In this document: positions 45,315-54,267 of the stretch, one piece after another
Layout of the letters: each line of letters starts with the position of its first letter
Position numbering within the stretch: position 1 is the stretch's first letter
Assembly: GCF_900105945.1 (NCBI RefSeq)
Contig: NZ_FNSO01000003.1
Coordinates: 620,001-684,000, forward strand
Origin: Amycolatopsis tolypomycina
GTDB taxonomy: Bacteria; Actinomycetota; Actinomycetes; Mycobacteriales; Pseudonocardiaceae
Direction: 5' to 3'
DNA: 64,000 bases
Program-made: the position numbers and the translations under genes
The notes under the pieces: model-generated
Databases searched by the model: none
What the model was told of the DNA's origin: nothing
The model's input: the letters and a program-made list of their open reading frames with translations, nothing else

Positions 45315-45409
45315 CCCAAGCGCCCCAATGTGGCGTTCGGTGCGTCCAGCGCACCCAATGTGGCGTTCGGTGCGTTGGACGCAACCAACGCCACATTGGG
45401 GCGCTTGGG
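45315..45409. repeat. Composite hairpin repeat, copy B (between convergent genes)
   Basis: A 95-bp element with outer arms of 23 bp (45315-45337 with 45387-45409). Its left 32 and right 30 bases are identical to copy A at 36703-36795, while the 31-nt core (45347-45377) is the reverse complement of that copy's core at 29 of 31 positions. It again lies between two convergent genes and should terminate both. Confidence 0.9.
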
Positions 45410-45417
45410 GCCGTGGG

Positions 45418-45642
45418 TCAGTGGACCAGCACGACCTTGCCGCTGTCCGGGCCCACCGTCACTATGTCGCCGTTCGTCAGCTGGCGGCCTCGGCGGGTCT
45501 CTGTCTCTCCGTTGACCCTTACCTCCTCCGCGTCGAGGAGGTCCTTGGCGTGGGAGCCGTCCTCGGCGAGGCCGGCCAGCTTGAGGAACTGGCCCAGCCG
45601 GATCGGCTCTCCGGTGATGGGTACGTCGACGGGGTCGCTCAT
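45418..45642 (-). CDS. S4-domain RNA-binding protein
   Basis: 74 residues with the S4 fold: I-R-L-G-Q-F-L-K-L-A-G-L, A-K-D-L-L-D-A-E-E-V-R-V-N-G-E, R-x-G-R-Q-L-x-x-G-D near the end. Similar to YaaA/YbcJ small RNA-binding proteins, possibly ribosome associated. ATG at 45642. Confidence 0.9.
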   Translation of the reverse strand: MSDPVDVPITGEPIRLGQFLKLAGLAEDGSHAKDLLDAEEVRVNGETETRRGRQLTNGDIVTVGPDSGKVVLVH

Positions 45643-45659
45643 GCCCGCATCATGCCGCC

Positions 45660-46460
45660 TCAGGTGCGGGCCGTTGTCTGGCGGTAGAGGGCCAGGACGT
45701 CCGTGTCGAAGTAGCTCGAGTACGACGTGTCGGCGTCGGCGCCGCCGAACTCGAAGCCGCCTATCACGCCGATCACCGTGCCCAGGCGGGTCTGGGGGTT
45801 CTGCTCCGTCACCCACGGGCCGCCGCTGGTGCCCGTCGGGAAGCCCGCGCAGTCCACCCGGAGCTGGAACGTGTCCTGCTTGGTCGTGGTGTTCTGGCAG
45901 ACCGCGGGGACCTCGGAGTCGTCCGGGTAGCCGGTGAGGGTGATGGGCTGCTCGAACGGCGTGCCGGTGGCCAGCAGGTTCGCGCCGACCAGGCTTTCCA
46001 AGGACTTCGTCGTGCCTGCCTGGTGCGCGGTGGCGAAGCCGACGTCGAGGTCCGGGTCGGACGAGGAGCTCCAGCCCGGCGCGACGAGCTCGTCCGACAC
46101 CGTCCAGTAGCCGAACGGGGCGATCCCGTCGTGGTAGCCGGGGGCGAAGGTGAGGCCGGTGAGGTAGCCGCCGCCCTCGCCGTTGTGGATGCAGTGGGCC
46201 GCCGTCAGCAGGACGTCGCCGCGCTCGCTGTGGACCACGCTGGCCGTGCAGAAGTGGCCCCCTTCGGCGAACAGCGGGCCGACCGCGGGGCTCGACACCG
46301 CCGGCAGGGTGGCCACCGGGGCCGCCTCGACGGTGGCGGGCTCCGGTGGCAGCGCGACGGCGGGCTCCGGTTGCCGGGCCTTGACGACCGCGACAGCGGT
46401 TGCGCCGAGCAGGGCGATCGAGGCGAGGGTGAGCAGGACGGCCGGCCGCCGCACGGTCAT
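45660..46460 (-). CDS. Secreted trypsin-like serine protease
   Basis: 266 residues. An N-terminal signal/anchor helix (about 8-27) leads to an S1 domain with His in T-A-A-H-C, Asp in D-L-D-V-G-F-A and Ser in G-T-S-G-G-P-W. Cys pairs fit an extracellular enzyme. GAGGAGG precedes the ATG at 46460. Divergent from the SDR gene. Confidence 0.9.
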   Translation of the reverse strand: MTVRRPAVLLTLASIALLGATAVAVVKARQPEPAVALPPEPATVEAAPVATLPAVSSPAVGPLFAEGGHFCTASVVHSERGDVLLTAAHCIHNGEGGGYLTGLTFAPGYHDGIAPFGYWTVSDELVAPGWSSSSDPDLDVGFATAHQAGTTKSLESLVGANLLATGTPFEQPITLTGYPDDSEVPAVCQNTTTKQDTFQLRVDCAGFPTGTSGGPWVTEQNPQTRLGTVIGVIGGFEFGGADADTSYSSYFDTDVLALYRQTTART

Positions 46461-46613
46461 CGCCTCCTCGTCTCGCGCTGTCTTGATCTTGCCGGGGTGC
46501 TGCCGACCAGACCACCATAGGGCGACGCACCGGCACAATCAGCACACCCACAGCAAGCTCACAGCCGCTAACATTCCCTACTCGGGAGTAGCAACGCACG
46601 GTCTGGAGGGCCG

Positions 46614-47423
46614 ATGAAGCAGTTCGCGGACAAGGTCGTGGTGATCACCGGAGCGGGCTCGGGCATCGGCCGCGCGCTCGCGTGCGAGTTCGCCCGGCGC
46701 GGGGCCAGGGTCGCGCTCTCCGACGTCGTCACCGCGAACGCGGAGGAGACGGCGAAGCTGGCCGGCGACAACGCCCGTGCGTACACCCTCGACGTCGCCG
46801 ACCGCAGCGCCGTGCTCGCCCACGCCGAAGAGGTCGCCGACGAGTTCGGCGCGGTCAACGTCGTGGTGAACAACGCGGGCGTGGCGCTCGGCGCCACCGT
46901 CGAGGAGATGACGTTCGAGGACTACGACTGGCTGATGGGGATCAACCTCGGCGGCGTCGTGAACGGCACGAAGGCATTCCTGCCGCACCTGATCGCCTCC
47001 GGCGACGGGCACGTCGTCAACATTTCCAGCGTCTTCGGTTTCGTCGGCGTGCCGACGCAGAGCGCCTACAACGCGGCGAAGTTCGCGGTTCGCGGATTCA
47101 CCGAAGCGCTGCGCGAAGAAATGCTGATCGCCCGGCACCCGGTCGCGGTGAGCTGTGTGCACCCGGGCGGGATCAAGACGAACATCGTGCGCAACTCCCG
47201 TAGTGCCGCCGACGACCAGGAGAAGGCCGCGCAGGGCTTCGAGAAGATCGCCCGCACGACACCGGAGAAGGCGGCGCAGACGATCCTGCGCGGGATCGAG
47301 CGGAAGTCGGCGCGGATCCTCATCGGGCCGGACGCCTACGTGATCGACGCCATTCCCCGCGTGCTCGGTTCGGCCTACCAGCGGCCGCTGGCGGCGCTTG
47401 CGCGGCTCGGGCTCAAGTCGTAG
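46614..47423 (+). CDS. Short-chain dehydrogenase/reductase
   Basis: 269 residues: T-G-A-G-S-G-I-G at about 12-19, D-V-A-D-R, N-N-A-G-V near 88, Ser in N-I-S-S-V and Y-N-A-A-K near 149-153. Classical SDR using NAD(P)H; substrate unknown. The C-terminal region is extended, similar to the acetoin-dehydrogenase-like SDRs of mycobacteria. Confidence 0.9.
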   Translation: MKQFADKVVVITGAGSGIGRALACEFARRGARVALSDVVTANAEETAKLAGDNARAYTLDVADRSAVLAHAEEVADEFGAVNVVVNNAGVALGATVEEMTFEDYDWLMGINLGGVVNGTKAFLPHLIASGDGHVVNISSVFGFVGVPTQSAYNAAKFAVRGFTEALREEMLIARHPVAVSCVHPGGIKTNIVRNSRSAADDQEKAAQGFEKIARTTPEKAAQTILRGIERKSARILIGPDAYVIDAIPRVLGSAYQRPLAALARLGLKS

Positions 47424-47565
47424 CGCCGAAGCCGAATCCGTTTCACGCCGTAACGCAATGGAGTTACGCGCCGTTCTATCACTCAATGGAGTTGCGTTTC
47501 GGACAGCACCGTCCGAAATGGTCCAGAATGCGTGGGGTCCGCCAGCCCCGTCCCGGAGGTCCCCG

Positions 47566-48192
47566 ATGCTTCGCGCCGCCCCGCGCAGTGCGACCCGTTC
47601 GTCCAGCGACCGCGCCGCGGTGGAGCTGCTGGACCGCACCGGCATCGTCGCGGCGAGCCTGCCCCGGCGCCGCCGCACCGACGACGAAGCGGCCCGGGCG
47701 GACACCCCGATCTTCACCCGGCCGCCGGTGTGCGACCAGGACCTGCGCCCGAAGTCGGTGGTGATCCGGCGCCGCGCCCGCGCGTGGCTCGGCGGCGGCG
47801 CAGCGGTACTGCTCGTCGGGGCCGGCTGGCTGGGCGGCGGGCTGTTCACCGGCGGCCTGTTCGCCCCGGCGCCGGAACGTGACGTCGCCCAGCTCGACGC
47901 GCGCCCCGCCGTCGCCGCGGCTCCCGCGCCGGAACCACTGCCGGTGGCTCCGCAGGCGCCGGTCGTCGTCACGCCCGCGCCGAAGACCGTGTACGTGCCG
48001 GTGCCCGCGAAGCCGGCTCCGAAGCAGGTGCAGGCGCAGGCGAAACCGCAGCCGAAGAAGCCGCCGGTGCCGGTCGAGGAAGCCGAGGCGCGGGCCGACC
48101 TGCCGCCGTCGGCCGCACCGTCGACCACCAACCCGATCCAGGCGTGGTTCGACGTCGCCGAGAGCATGGCGCAGCGCTACGGCGGCCGCTGA
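47566..48192 (+). CDS. Membrane-anchored Pro/Ala-rich protein
   Basis: 208 residues. A basic cytoplasmic region of about 70, one helix at 75-97, then a Pro/Ala/Lys-rich extended segment and a short helix at the end (W-F-D-V-A-E-S-M-A-Q-R-Y). GGAGG lies 6 bases before the ATG. Looks like a wall-spanning stalk; no family recognised. Confidence 0.7.
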   Translation: MLRAAPRSATRSSSDRAAVELLDRTGIVAASLPRRRRTDDEAARADTPIFTRPPVCDQDLRPKSVVIRRRARAWLGGGAAVLLVGAGWLGGGLFTGGLFAPAPERDVAQLDARPAVAAAPAPEPLPVAPQAPVVVTPAPKTVYVPVPAKPAPKQVQAQAKPQPKKPPVPVEEAEARADLPPSAAPSTTNPIQAWFDVAESMAQRYGGR

Positions 48193-48193
48193 A

Positions 48194-48853
48194 TCAGGCC
48201 CCCGACCAGCGGTATTCGTGCTCGGGGCGGCCGGTCGCGCCGTAGCGCAGCCGCATCTGGACCGTCCCCGACTCCGCCAGCGCGGTGAGGTACCGCTGCG
48301 CCGTGGCCCGTGCCATGCCCAGCTCGCCCGCGACCTCCGCGGCCGACAGCGGCCGCCCGGCCCGCCGCAGCTGTTCCGAGACCAGCCGGGACGTCGCCGT
48401 CGACTGGCCCTTCGGCGCGGTCGTGCGGTCCTGGTCGTGCAGCACGCGGTACGCGCGGTCGACGTCGTCCTGGGCCATCGGCCGGTCTTCGGCGAGCAGG
48501 CCGCGGAAGCGCGCGTACGACGTCAGCCGTTCCGCGAGCTGGCGGGTGGTGAACGGCTTGATCAGGTAGTTCAGCGCGCCGGCCCGGATCGCCGCGGCCA
48601 CCGACGCGCTGTCGGTCGCCGCGGACAGCACGATCGTGTCCGTCTGCAGCTCGGGGAGCACAGCGAGGCCGGACTCGTCGGGCAGGTAGACGTCGAGCAG
48701 GACCAGGTCCGGCGAGAGCTCCCGGACGCGGGCGCGCGCCTCGGCGGCGGTGTGCGCGGTGCCGACCACCGCGAACCCCGCGACCTCCTCGACGAACCCG
48801 GCGTGCACCCCGGCGACCCGGAAGTCGTCGTCGACGATCAGCGTGCGGATCAT
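48194..48853 (-). CDS. Citrate/C4-dicarboxylate-type response regulator
   Basis: 219 residues. Receiver domain with acidic pocket D-D-D (9-11), phosphoacceptor Asp in L-L-D-V-Y and K in I-K-P-F. The C-terminal domain contains a helix-turn-helix (S-A-A-E-V-A-G-E-L-G-M-A-R-A-T-A-Q-R-Y-L) of the DcuR/CitB class. Overlaps the sensor kinase gene by four bases. Confidence 0.9.
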   Translation of the reverse strand: MIRTLIVDDDFRVAGVHAGFVEEVAGFAVVGTAHTAAEARARVRELSPDLVLLDVYLPDESGLAVLPELQTDTIVLSAATDSASVAAAIRAGALNYLIKPFTTRQLAERLTSYARFRGLLAEDRPMAQDDVDRAYRVLHDQDRTTAPKGQSTATSRLVSEQLRRAGRPLSAAEVAGELGMARATAQRYLTALAESGTVQMRLRYGATGRPEHEYRWSGA

Positions 48854-50466
48854 CCGTCCTCCGTCAGCATTCCGGGCAGTTTGGCGACGAACAGGGCACC
48901 CGTCTCGCCTTCGCCGGGGTCGGCCAGCCATACGTCGCCGCCGCGGGCGCGGGCGGCCTGCCGGGCGAGCGCGAGGCCGAGGCCGTGCCCGGGCGCGATC
49001 TTCGTCGAGACGCCTTCGTCGAACAACGTCCGCCGCAGGTCTTCGGGCACGCCCGGCCCACTGTCCACAACGGACACGTGCAGCGTGGTGCTCTCGGCGA
49101 GCAGGCTGACCTCCACGGTCGCCGGCCGCCGCGGGCCCATCCGGGCGGCGTGCAGGGCGTTGTCGACGAGGTTGCCGATCACGGTGTTCGCGGCGATCGG
49201 GTCGGTCACCGTCGTCGGCACCCAGGTGTCTTCGGCGAGCTTGAGCGCGAGCCCCTTTTCCTGCGCCTGCTCGGTTTTCGCGACGAGCAGCGCCTGCAGG
49301 TAGGGGTCGGCGACGGCGTCGCCCAGCTCGCTCGGCCGTGCCGACGACGAGTCCGTCAGCGTCTGCAGGTACTCGACGGCCTCGGTGTGGTGGCCGAGCT
49401 GGAGCAGCCCGTAGAGCGTGTGCAGCCGGTTCGCGAACTCGTGCCGCTGCGCGCGCAGGCCGTCGGACAACGCACGGATGCCGTCGAGCTCGCGGGTGAG
49501 CGTGTCGAGGTCGGTGCGGTCGCGGAAGGTGAGCACGGTGCCGATCGGCCGGTCGTCCAGGCGCACGGCCCGGCTGTTGATCACCAGCACCCGGTTCCCG
49601 GCCACCGCGAGGAGGTTGTCGACCGGGCGCCCCTCTTCGACGGCCTTGTGGACCCGGGGGGAAAGCGGCAGTTCGGACATCGCGGCGCCGAGCGGGAGCT
49701 CGGTGCCGAGGAGGCGTTCGGCCTCGTCGTTGCGGACCGAGACGCGGTTCGCCTCGTCGACCGCGAGCACGCCTTCGCCGATCCCGTGCAGGACGGCTTC
49801 ACGTTCGTAGAGCAGCTCGGTGAGTTCGTGCGGTTCGAGGCCGTGGGTGACGCGCCGGAGCCGCCGGTTCAGCAGCGCCGACGCCCCCGCGCCGAGCAGC
49901 AGCGCGCCGCCGGCGAACAGCAGCGTGTACACCAGCAGCTGGTTGAACGCACTGATCGGCTGGGCCACCTCGAACCCGACGCTCACCTCGCCGACCACGC
50001 GCGGGCCCTGCCGGATCGGGGTCTTGCTGCGCACGGACAACCCGAGCGTGCCGCTCTGCACCGCGCTGATCTCGTCGAACCCGGCGAGCGCCCGCTCCGG
50101 GGACGTGCTGACCGGCTTGCCGATCTCGGACAGCGTCGGGTGGGCGAGCCGGATGCCCTTGTCGTCGGTGATCACGACGAAGAGCGCGTCGTTGGCTTCC
50201 GTGACGGCGAGGACGCGTTCTTCCAGGGGGCCGCCGGGGATCTTCGCGGCCGCGTTCGCGACGACGACCGGGTCCGCGGCGACGGACTTCGCGATGGCCA
50301 GCGCGCGGCGGCCGTACTGGTCGGTCAGGGTGCTCCGCAGGAGAACGCTGACCAGTGCGACGCCGAGCCCGACGACCAAGGCGACCACGCCGATCTGCAG
50401 CAGCAGGACCTGCCTGCTGAACCGCATCCGCGGGAAGAGCGCCCACTTTGGCATGGCGGGGACCAT
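48850..50466 (-). CDS. Sensor histidine kinase, DcuS/CitA type
   Basis: 538 residues. Two membrane helices (about 20-43 and 180-202) flank an extracellular PAS-like sensor, followed by a cytoplasmic PAS domain (about 220-330). The phospho-acceptor is His in L-R-A-Q-R-H-E-F-A-N-R-L-H, then N-x-x-x-N-A box and G-H-G-L-G-L. Family members sense C4-dicarboxylates or citrate. It is divergent from the ABC transporter operon, which it may control. Confidence 0.92.
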   Translation of the reverse strand: MVPAMPKWALFPRMRFSRQVLLLQIGVVALVVGLGVALVSVLLRSTLTDQYGRRALAIAKSVAADPVVVANAAAKIPGGPLEERVLAVTEANDALFVVITDDKGIRLAHPTLSEIGKPVSTSPERALAGFDEISAVQSGTLGLSVRSKTPIRQGPRVVGEVSVGFEVAQPISAFNQLLVYTLLFAGGALLLGAGASALLNRRLRRVTHGLEPHELTELLYEREAVLHGIGEGVLAVDEANRVSVRNDEAERLLGTELPLGAAMSELPLSPRVHKAVEEGRPVDNLLAVAGNRVLVINSRAVRLDDRPIGTVLTFRDRTDLDTLTRELDGIRALSDGLRAQRHEFANRLHTLYGLLQLGHHTEAVEYLQTLTDSSSARPSELGDAVADPYLQALLVAKTEQAQEKGLALKLAEDTWVPTTVTDPIAANTVIGNLVDNALHAARMGPRRPATVEVSLLAESTTLHVSVVDSGPGVPEDLRRTLFDEGVSTKIAPGHGLGLALARQAARARGGDVWLADPGEGETGALFVAKLPGMLTEDG

Positions 50467-50619
50467 ACCCCCAGGTCACGGCAGTGCGCTAAATGAGCAA
50501 AACATTCAGAACGCACAGCTCGCGCGGAGAACGTCGACAAGCTTCACCTCGGCGCCACACGTACTTAACGTCCCTTCCCAACGTGAGCCCCACCACGTGA
50601 CGAAGGAGTCACCTCCACC

Positions 50620-51426
50620 ATGGTTCCCCCACTGATCGAACTCACCGGAGCCACCAAGCGGTTCCCGAGCGGGTCCGGTTCCGTGCACACGGCCGTCCGC
50701 GATCTGACCATGACCGTCCAGCCCGGCGAGTTCGTCGCCGTCGTCGGCCCCACCGGCTGCGGCAAGTCGACGACGCTTTCGCTGGTCTCCGGCCTGCAGC
50801 CGCCGTCGGCCGGCCGGGTGCGGGTGAACGGCGAGGACGTGAAGTCCATTCCGGACGGGGTCGGCTACATGTTCCAGACCGACGCCGTGATGCCGTGGCG
50901 CTCGGTGCTGGAGAACGTCGCCTCCGGCCCGCGGTTCCGCGGGGTGCCCAAGGCCGAGGCCCGCGCGCAGGCCGTCGACTGGATCGCCCGCGTCGGGCTC
51001 GCCGGGTTCGAGAAGTACTACCCGCACCAGCTCTCCGGCGGCATGCGCAAGCGCGTCGCGCTGGCCCAGACACTCGTCACCCGGCCGAAGATCCTGCTGA
51101 TGGACGAGCCGTTCTCGGCGCTCGACGTCCAGACGCGGGCGCTGATGCAGGACGAGCTGCTGCGGCTGTGGTCCGGGTCCGGTGCCGCGGTGATCTTCGT
51201 GACGCACGACCTCGACGAGGCGATCGCGCTGGCGGACAAGGTCGTCGTGCTGACGACTTCGCCGGCCACCGTGAAGGACGTCTTCGAGATTCCGCTGGAG
51301 CGGCCGCGGAAGGTGGAGGAGCTGCGGCTGACCGAGGAGTTCCGCAAGCTGTACGCCGACATCTGGGAATCACTGCGCAGCGAGGTCGACAAGGCCCGTG
51401 AGAAGGGAGCGAGCAATGTCGCTTGA
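50620..51426 (+). CDS. ABC transporter ATPase, nitrate/sulfonate/taurine family
   Basis: 268 residues. Walker A G-P-T-G-C-G-K-S-T, Q loop F-Q-T-D, signature L-S-G-G-M-R-K-R and Walker B I-L-L-M-D-E-P-F. Fits the SsuB/TauB family. AAGGAG lies upstream. Overlaps the permease gene by 11 bases. Confidence 0.95.
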   Translation: MVPPLIELTGATKRFPSGSGSVHTAVRDLTMTVQPGEFVAVVGPTGCGKSTTLSLVSGLQPPSAGRVRVNGEDVKSIPDGVGYMFQTDAVMPWRSVLENVASGPRFRGVPKAEARAQAVDWIARVGLAGFEKYYPHQLSGGMRKRVALAQTLVTRPKILLMDEPFSALDVQTRALMQDELLRLWSGSGAAVIFVTHDLDEAIALADKVVVLTTSPATVKDVFEIPLERPRKVEELRLTEEFRKLYADIWESLRSEVDKAREKGASNVA

Positions 51427-52330
51427 GACCCCCGCGGCCCCGGCCGCGCCAGGTGGGGCGGGTGGGCAGGAGAAAATACTGCCGGTACTGGAGACCGAGC
51501 AGGACATCCTGGCCCGCGCGAAGCAGGCCACCGCGCGCCGCAAGCGCAACATCTGGCTGCTGCGCCTGGCGATCGTCGTCGTCTGGCTGGGCAGCTGGGA
51601 GCTGACCGCCACCTACTGGATCGACCCGTTCTTCTACTCGAAGCCGTCGAAGATCTGGGAGCGGCTGGTCGAGTGGTTCAGCACCGGCACCGACTTCGGT
51701 TCGATCTGGTACCAGATCCTGGTGACCGTCGAGGAGGCCGCGATCGGCTTCGTCATCGGCGCCATCGCCGGTGTCGTCCTCGGCGTGATCCTCGGCCGCA
51801 GCGCGTACCTCGCGCAGGTGCTGGCGCCGTTCATCAAGGCCGCCAACGCCCTGCCGCGCATCGTGCTCGCCGCATTGTTCGTCATCTGGTTCGGGCTCGG
51901 GCTGTCGTCGAAGGTCGCGACCGTCGTCGTGCTCGTGTTCTTCGCGGTGTTCTTCAACGCCTTCACCGGCGCCCGCGAGGTCGACCGCAACCTGATCGAC
52001 AACGCCCGCATCCTCGGCGCGACCCGCGGCCAGGTGCTCAAGTCGATCGTGCTGCCCAGCGCGACGTCGTGGATCCTGTCGTCGCTGCACGTGGCGTTCG
52101 GCTTCGCGCTGATCGGCGCGGTCGTCGGCGAGTACACCGGCGCCAAGGCCGGCATGGGCTTCCTGATCGCCAACGCACAGGGCACGTTCGACACCGCCGG
52201 CGTGTACGCCGGGATGCTGATCATCACCGTCGTCGCGCTGCTGGCGGAGTGGGGGATCAGCACGCTGGAAGGCAGGCTGCTGCGGTGGCGCCCGCCGTCC
52301 GCCTCCGAAGCCGCGATCAAGGCGGTCTGA
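51416..52330 (+). CDS. ABC transporter permease, nitrate/sulfonate family
   Basis: 304 residues with six helices after an N-terminal soluble stretch of about 45. EAA loop E-V-D-R-N-L-I-D-N-A-R-I-L-G-A-T-R-G-Q contacts the ATPase. SsuC/TauC type. Confidence 0.94.
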   Translation: MSLETPAAPAAPGGAGGQEKILPVLETEQDILARAKQATARRKRNIWLLRLAIVVVWLGSWELTATYWIDPFFYSKPSKIWERLVEWFSTGTDFGSIWYQILVTVEEAAIGFVIGAIAGVVLGVILGRSAYLAQVLAPFIKAANALPRIVLAALFVIWFGLGLSSKVATVVVLVFFAVFFNAFTGAREVDRNLIDNARILGATRGQVLKSIVLPSATSWILSSLHVAFGFALIGAVVGEYTGAKAGMGFLIANAQGTFDTAGVYAGMLIITVVALLAEWGISTLEGRLLRWRPPSASEAAIKAV

Positions 52331-52331
52331 C

Positions 52332-53387
52332 ATGCGTCTCAAAAGGACAGTCGGGGTGGTGGCCGCGCTCGCGGTCACCCTGGCCGGGGTCACCGCGTGC
52401 CGCGACTCGCGGGAGATCGCCCTGGGCACCACCGGCAAGCCGCACATCAAGATCATGGTCGGCGGCCTGTCGAAGGTGATCTACCTGCCCGGGCAGCTCG
52501 CCCAGCAGATCGGCGCGTACCAGCGGCAGGGCCTGGACGTCGAGCTCTTCGACCAGCCGTCCGGCGCGAACGCCGAGACGTCGCTGCTGGCCGGCGAGGT
52601 GCAGGCGGTCGTCGGGTTCTACGACCACACGATCGACCTGCAGGCCAAGGAACAGTGCATCGAGAGCGTGGTGCAGTTCGCGAACGTGCCGGGCGAGGCC
52701 GAGATGGTCGCGACGGCCAAGGCGGGCGAGGTCAAGTCGGGTGCGGACTTCAAGGGCCGCAACCTCGGCGTGACGTCGCTGGGTTCGTCGACGGACTTCC
52801 TCACGAAGGCGCTGGCCCTGCGCGGCGGCGTCACGTCGAAGGAGTACACGCCGGTGAAGGTCGGCGCCGGGCAGACGTTCATCTCGGCGATGAACCAGGG
52901 TTCGATCGACGCCGGCATGACGACCGACCCGACGATCGCGCAGCTGACGAACACGGGTCAGGCGAAGGTGCTTTACGACATGCGCACGGTCGAAGGCACG
53001 AAAGCCGCTTTGGGTGGTTTGTACCCGGCGAGCTCGTTGTACATGGGCTGCGAAATCGTGAAACGCTATCCGGACATCGTGCAGAAACTGGCCAATGCGT
53101 ACGTCGAGACCCTGAAATGGATTTCGACGCACACACCGGAACAGGTCGCCGCGATGATGCCGCCGTCGTTCGCCGGCGGGGACAAGGCGCTGTACGTGAA
53201 GTCGCTCGAGGACAGCCTCCCGATGTTCACCAAGGACGGCCGGATGGACCCGGCGGGCGCGCAGAACGTGCTCAAGGTGCTCGGCGAGTCGTCCAGCAAC
53301 GTGAAGCCGAAGAAGGACAAAATCGACCTGTCGAAGACGTACACGACCCAGTTCGTGGACGCCGCGCACGCGCAGGCACAGCAGTAG
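52332..53387 (+). CDS. Substrate-binding lipoprotein of the ABC transporter
   Basis: 351 residues. Signal peptide ends in a lipobox-like V-T-A-C with Cys at residue 23. SsuA/NMT1-type domain: G-G-L-S-K-V-I-Y-L-P, G-L-D-V-E-L-F, G-E-V-Q-A-V-V-G-F, F-K-G-R-N-L-G-V-T-S-L-G-S-S-T. Ligand could be a sulfonate, pyrimidine precursor or related compound. One base separates it from the permease gene. Confidence 0.93.
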   Translation: MRLKRTVGVVAALAVTLAGVTACRDSREIALGTTGKPHIKIMVGGLSKVIYLPGQLAQQIGAYQRQGLDVELFDQPSGANAETSLLAGEVQAVVGFYDHTIDLQAKEQCIESVVQFANVPGEAEMVATAKAGEVKSGADFKGRNLGVTSLGSSTDFLTKALALRGGVTSKEYTPVKVGAGQTFISAMNQGSIDAGMTTDPTIAQLTNTGQAKVLYDMRTVEGTKAALGGLYPASSLYMGCEIVKRYPDIVQKLANAYVETLKWISTHTPEQVAAMMPPSFAGGDKALYVKSLEDSLPMFTKDGRMDPAGAQNVLKVLGESSSNVKPKKDKIDLSKTYTTQFVDAAHAQAQQ

Positions 53388-53424
53388 CCCCGCTCACCTG
53401 ACCGGGCGGTTGGTGAGCGATATG

Positions 53425-53467
53425 GACCCGTAAAGGCCTCTTTCCCCCGCGGAGGCCTTTACGGGTC
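53425..53467 (+). terminator. Terminator of the ABC transporter operon
   Basis: A 16-bp perfect stem (53425-53440 with 53452-53467), 11-base loop, followed by TTTT, 38 bases after the lipoprotein stop. Confidence 0.93.
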
Positions 53468-53573
53468 TTTTCGGACAATGGAAGACCATGCGAAAGTAGC
53501 TACCTTCTTGTCGGTGGGAAACCAACACTTGGACACACGCTTTTCCGGTCCCCATCGGTGAATGGAGTCCCGC

Positions 53574-54266
53574 ATGTCCAAAACCCTTCGCGTCCTCACG
53601 GTGGTCGCCGCCGCGGCGGCTTCGCTGGCCGTCTCGGGCACCGCGCACGCTGCCGTCTTCGGTGCACACTTCCACGGTCACCAGTTCTCGGGCGGCAACT
53701 GGGGCGGGTACGTCAGCTTCGGCAGCTTCACCACGGCGACGGCGAGCTGGACCGAGCCGTCGGTGAGCTGCACGTCCACCAACGACCTCTTCGCGCCGTG
53801 GGTCGGCATCGACGGCGACGGATCGTCCACTGTGGAACAGACCGGCGTGGCCACCGACTGCTCGAGCGGCCGCCCGGTTTACCAGGCCTGGTACGAAATG
53901 TACCCGGCCGCACCGGTGTACTACTCGAACACGGTCAGCGCCGGCGACCACATCACCGCCACGGTGACCCGGACGGCGACGAACACCTACCGCCTCGACA
54001 TCAGCGACACGACCAAGGGCTGGTCGAAGTCGATCACCAAGTCGCTGACCTCGAGCCACGCGTCGGCGGAGGCGATCATCGAGTCGCCGACGGACTCGTA
54101 CCCGTCGATCTCCGGCGGCATCAAGTTCACCGGCGTCAAGTTCAACGGCACGAACCTGGCCTCGACGAGCCCGTCCGGCCTGGACGCCGACGACAAGGGC
54201 AGCTACACCTGGAGCCCGAGCGCGATCGGCTCCGACGGCCAGAGCTTCACGATGACCCGCCACTGA
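53574..54266 (+). CDS. Secreted G1 (glutamic) peptidase-like protein
   Basis: 230 residues. Signal peptide to about A-H-A-A (26-29), then the eqolisin core: N-W-G-G-Y-V, A-S-W-T-E-P-S-V-S-C, A-P-W-V-G-I-D-G, E-Q-T-G with Gln89, Y-Q-A-W-Y-E-M-Y and S-A-E-A-I-I with Glu166. Gln plus Glu form the G1 catalytic dyad, so an acid-active endopeptidase is likely. GGAG five bases before ATG 53574 supports this start over an ATG 12 bases earlier. Confidence 0.88.
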   Translation: MSKTLRVLTVVAAAAASLAVSGTAHAAVFGAHFHGHQFSGGNWGGYVSFGSFTTATASWTEPSVSCTSTNDLFAPWVGIDGDGSSTVEQTGVATDCSSGRPVYQAWYEMYPAAPVYYSNTVSAGDHITATVTRTATNTYRLDISDTTKGWSKSITKSLTSSHASAEAIIESPTDSYPSISGGIKFTGVKFNGTNLASTSPSGLDADDKGSYTWSPSAIGSDGQSFTMTRH

Positions 54267-54267
54267 G

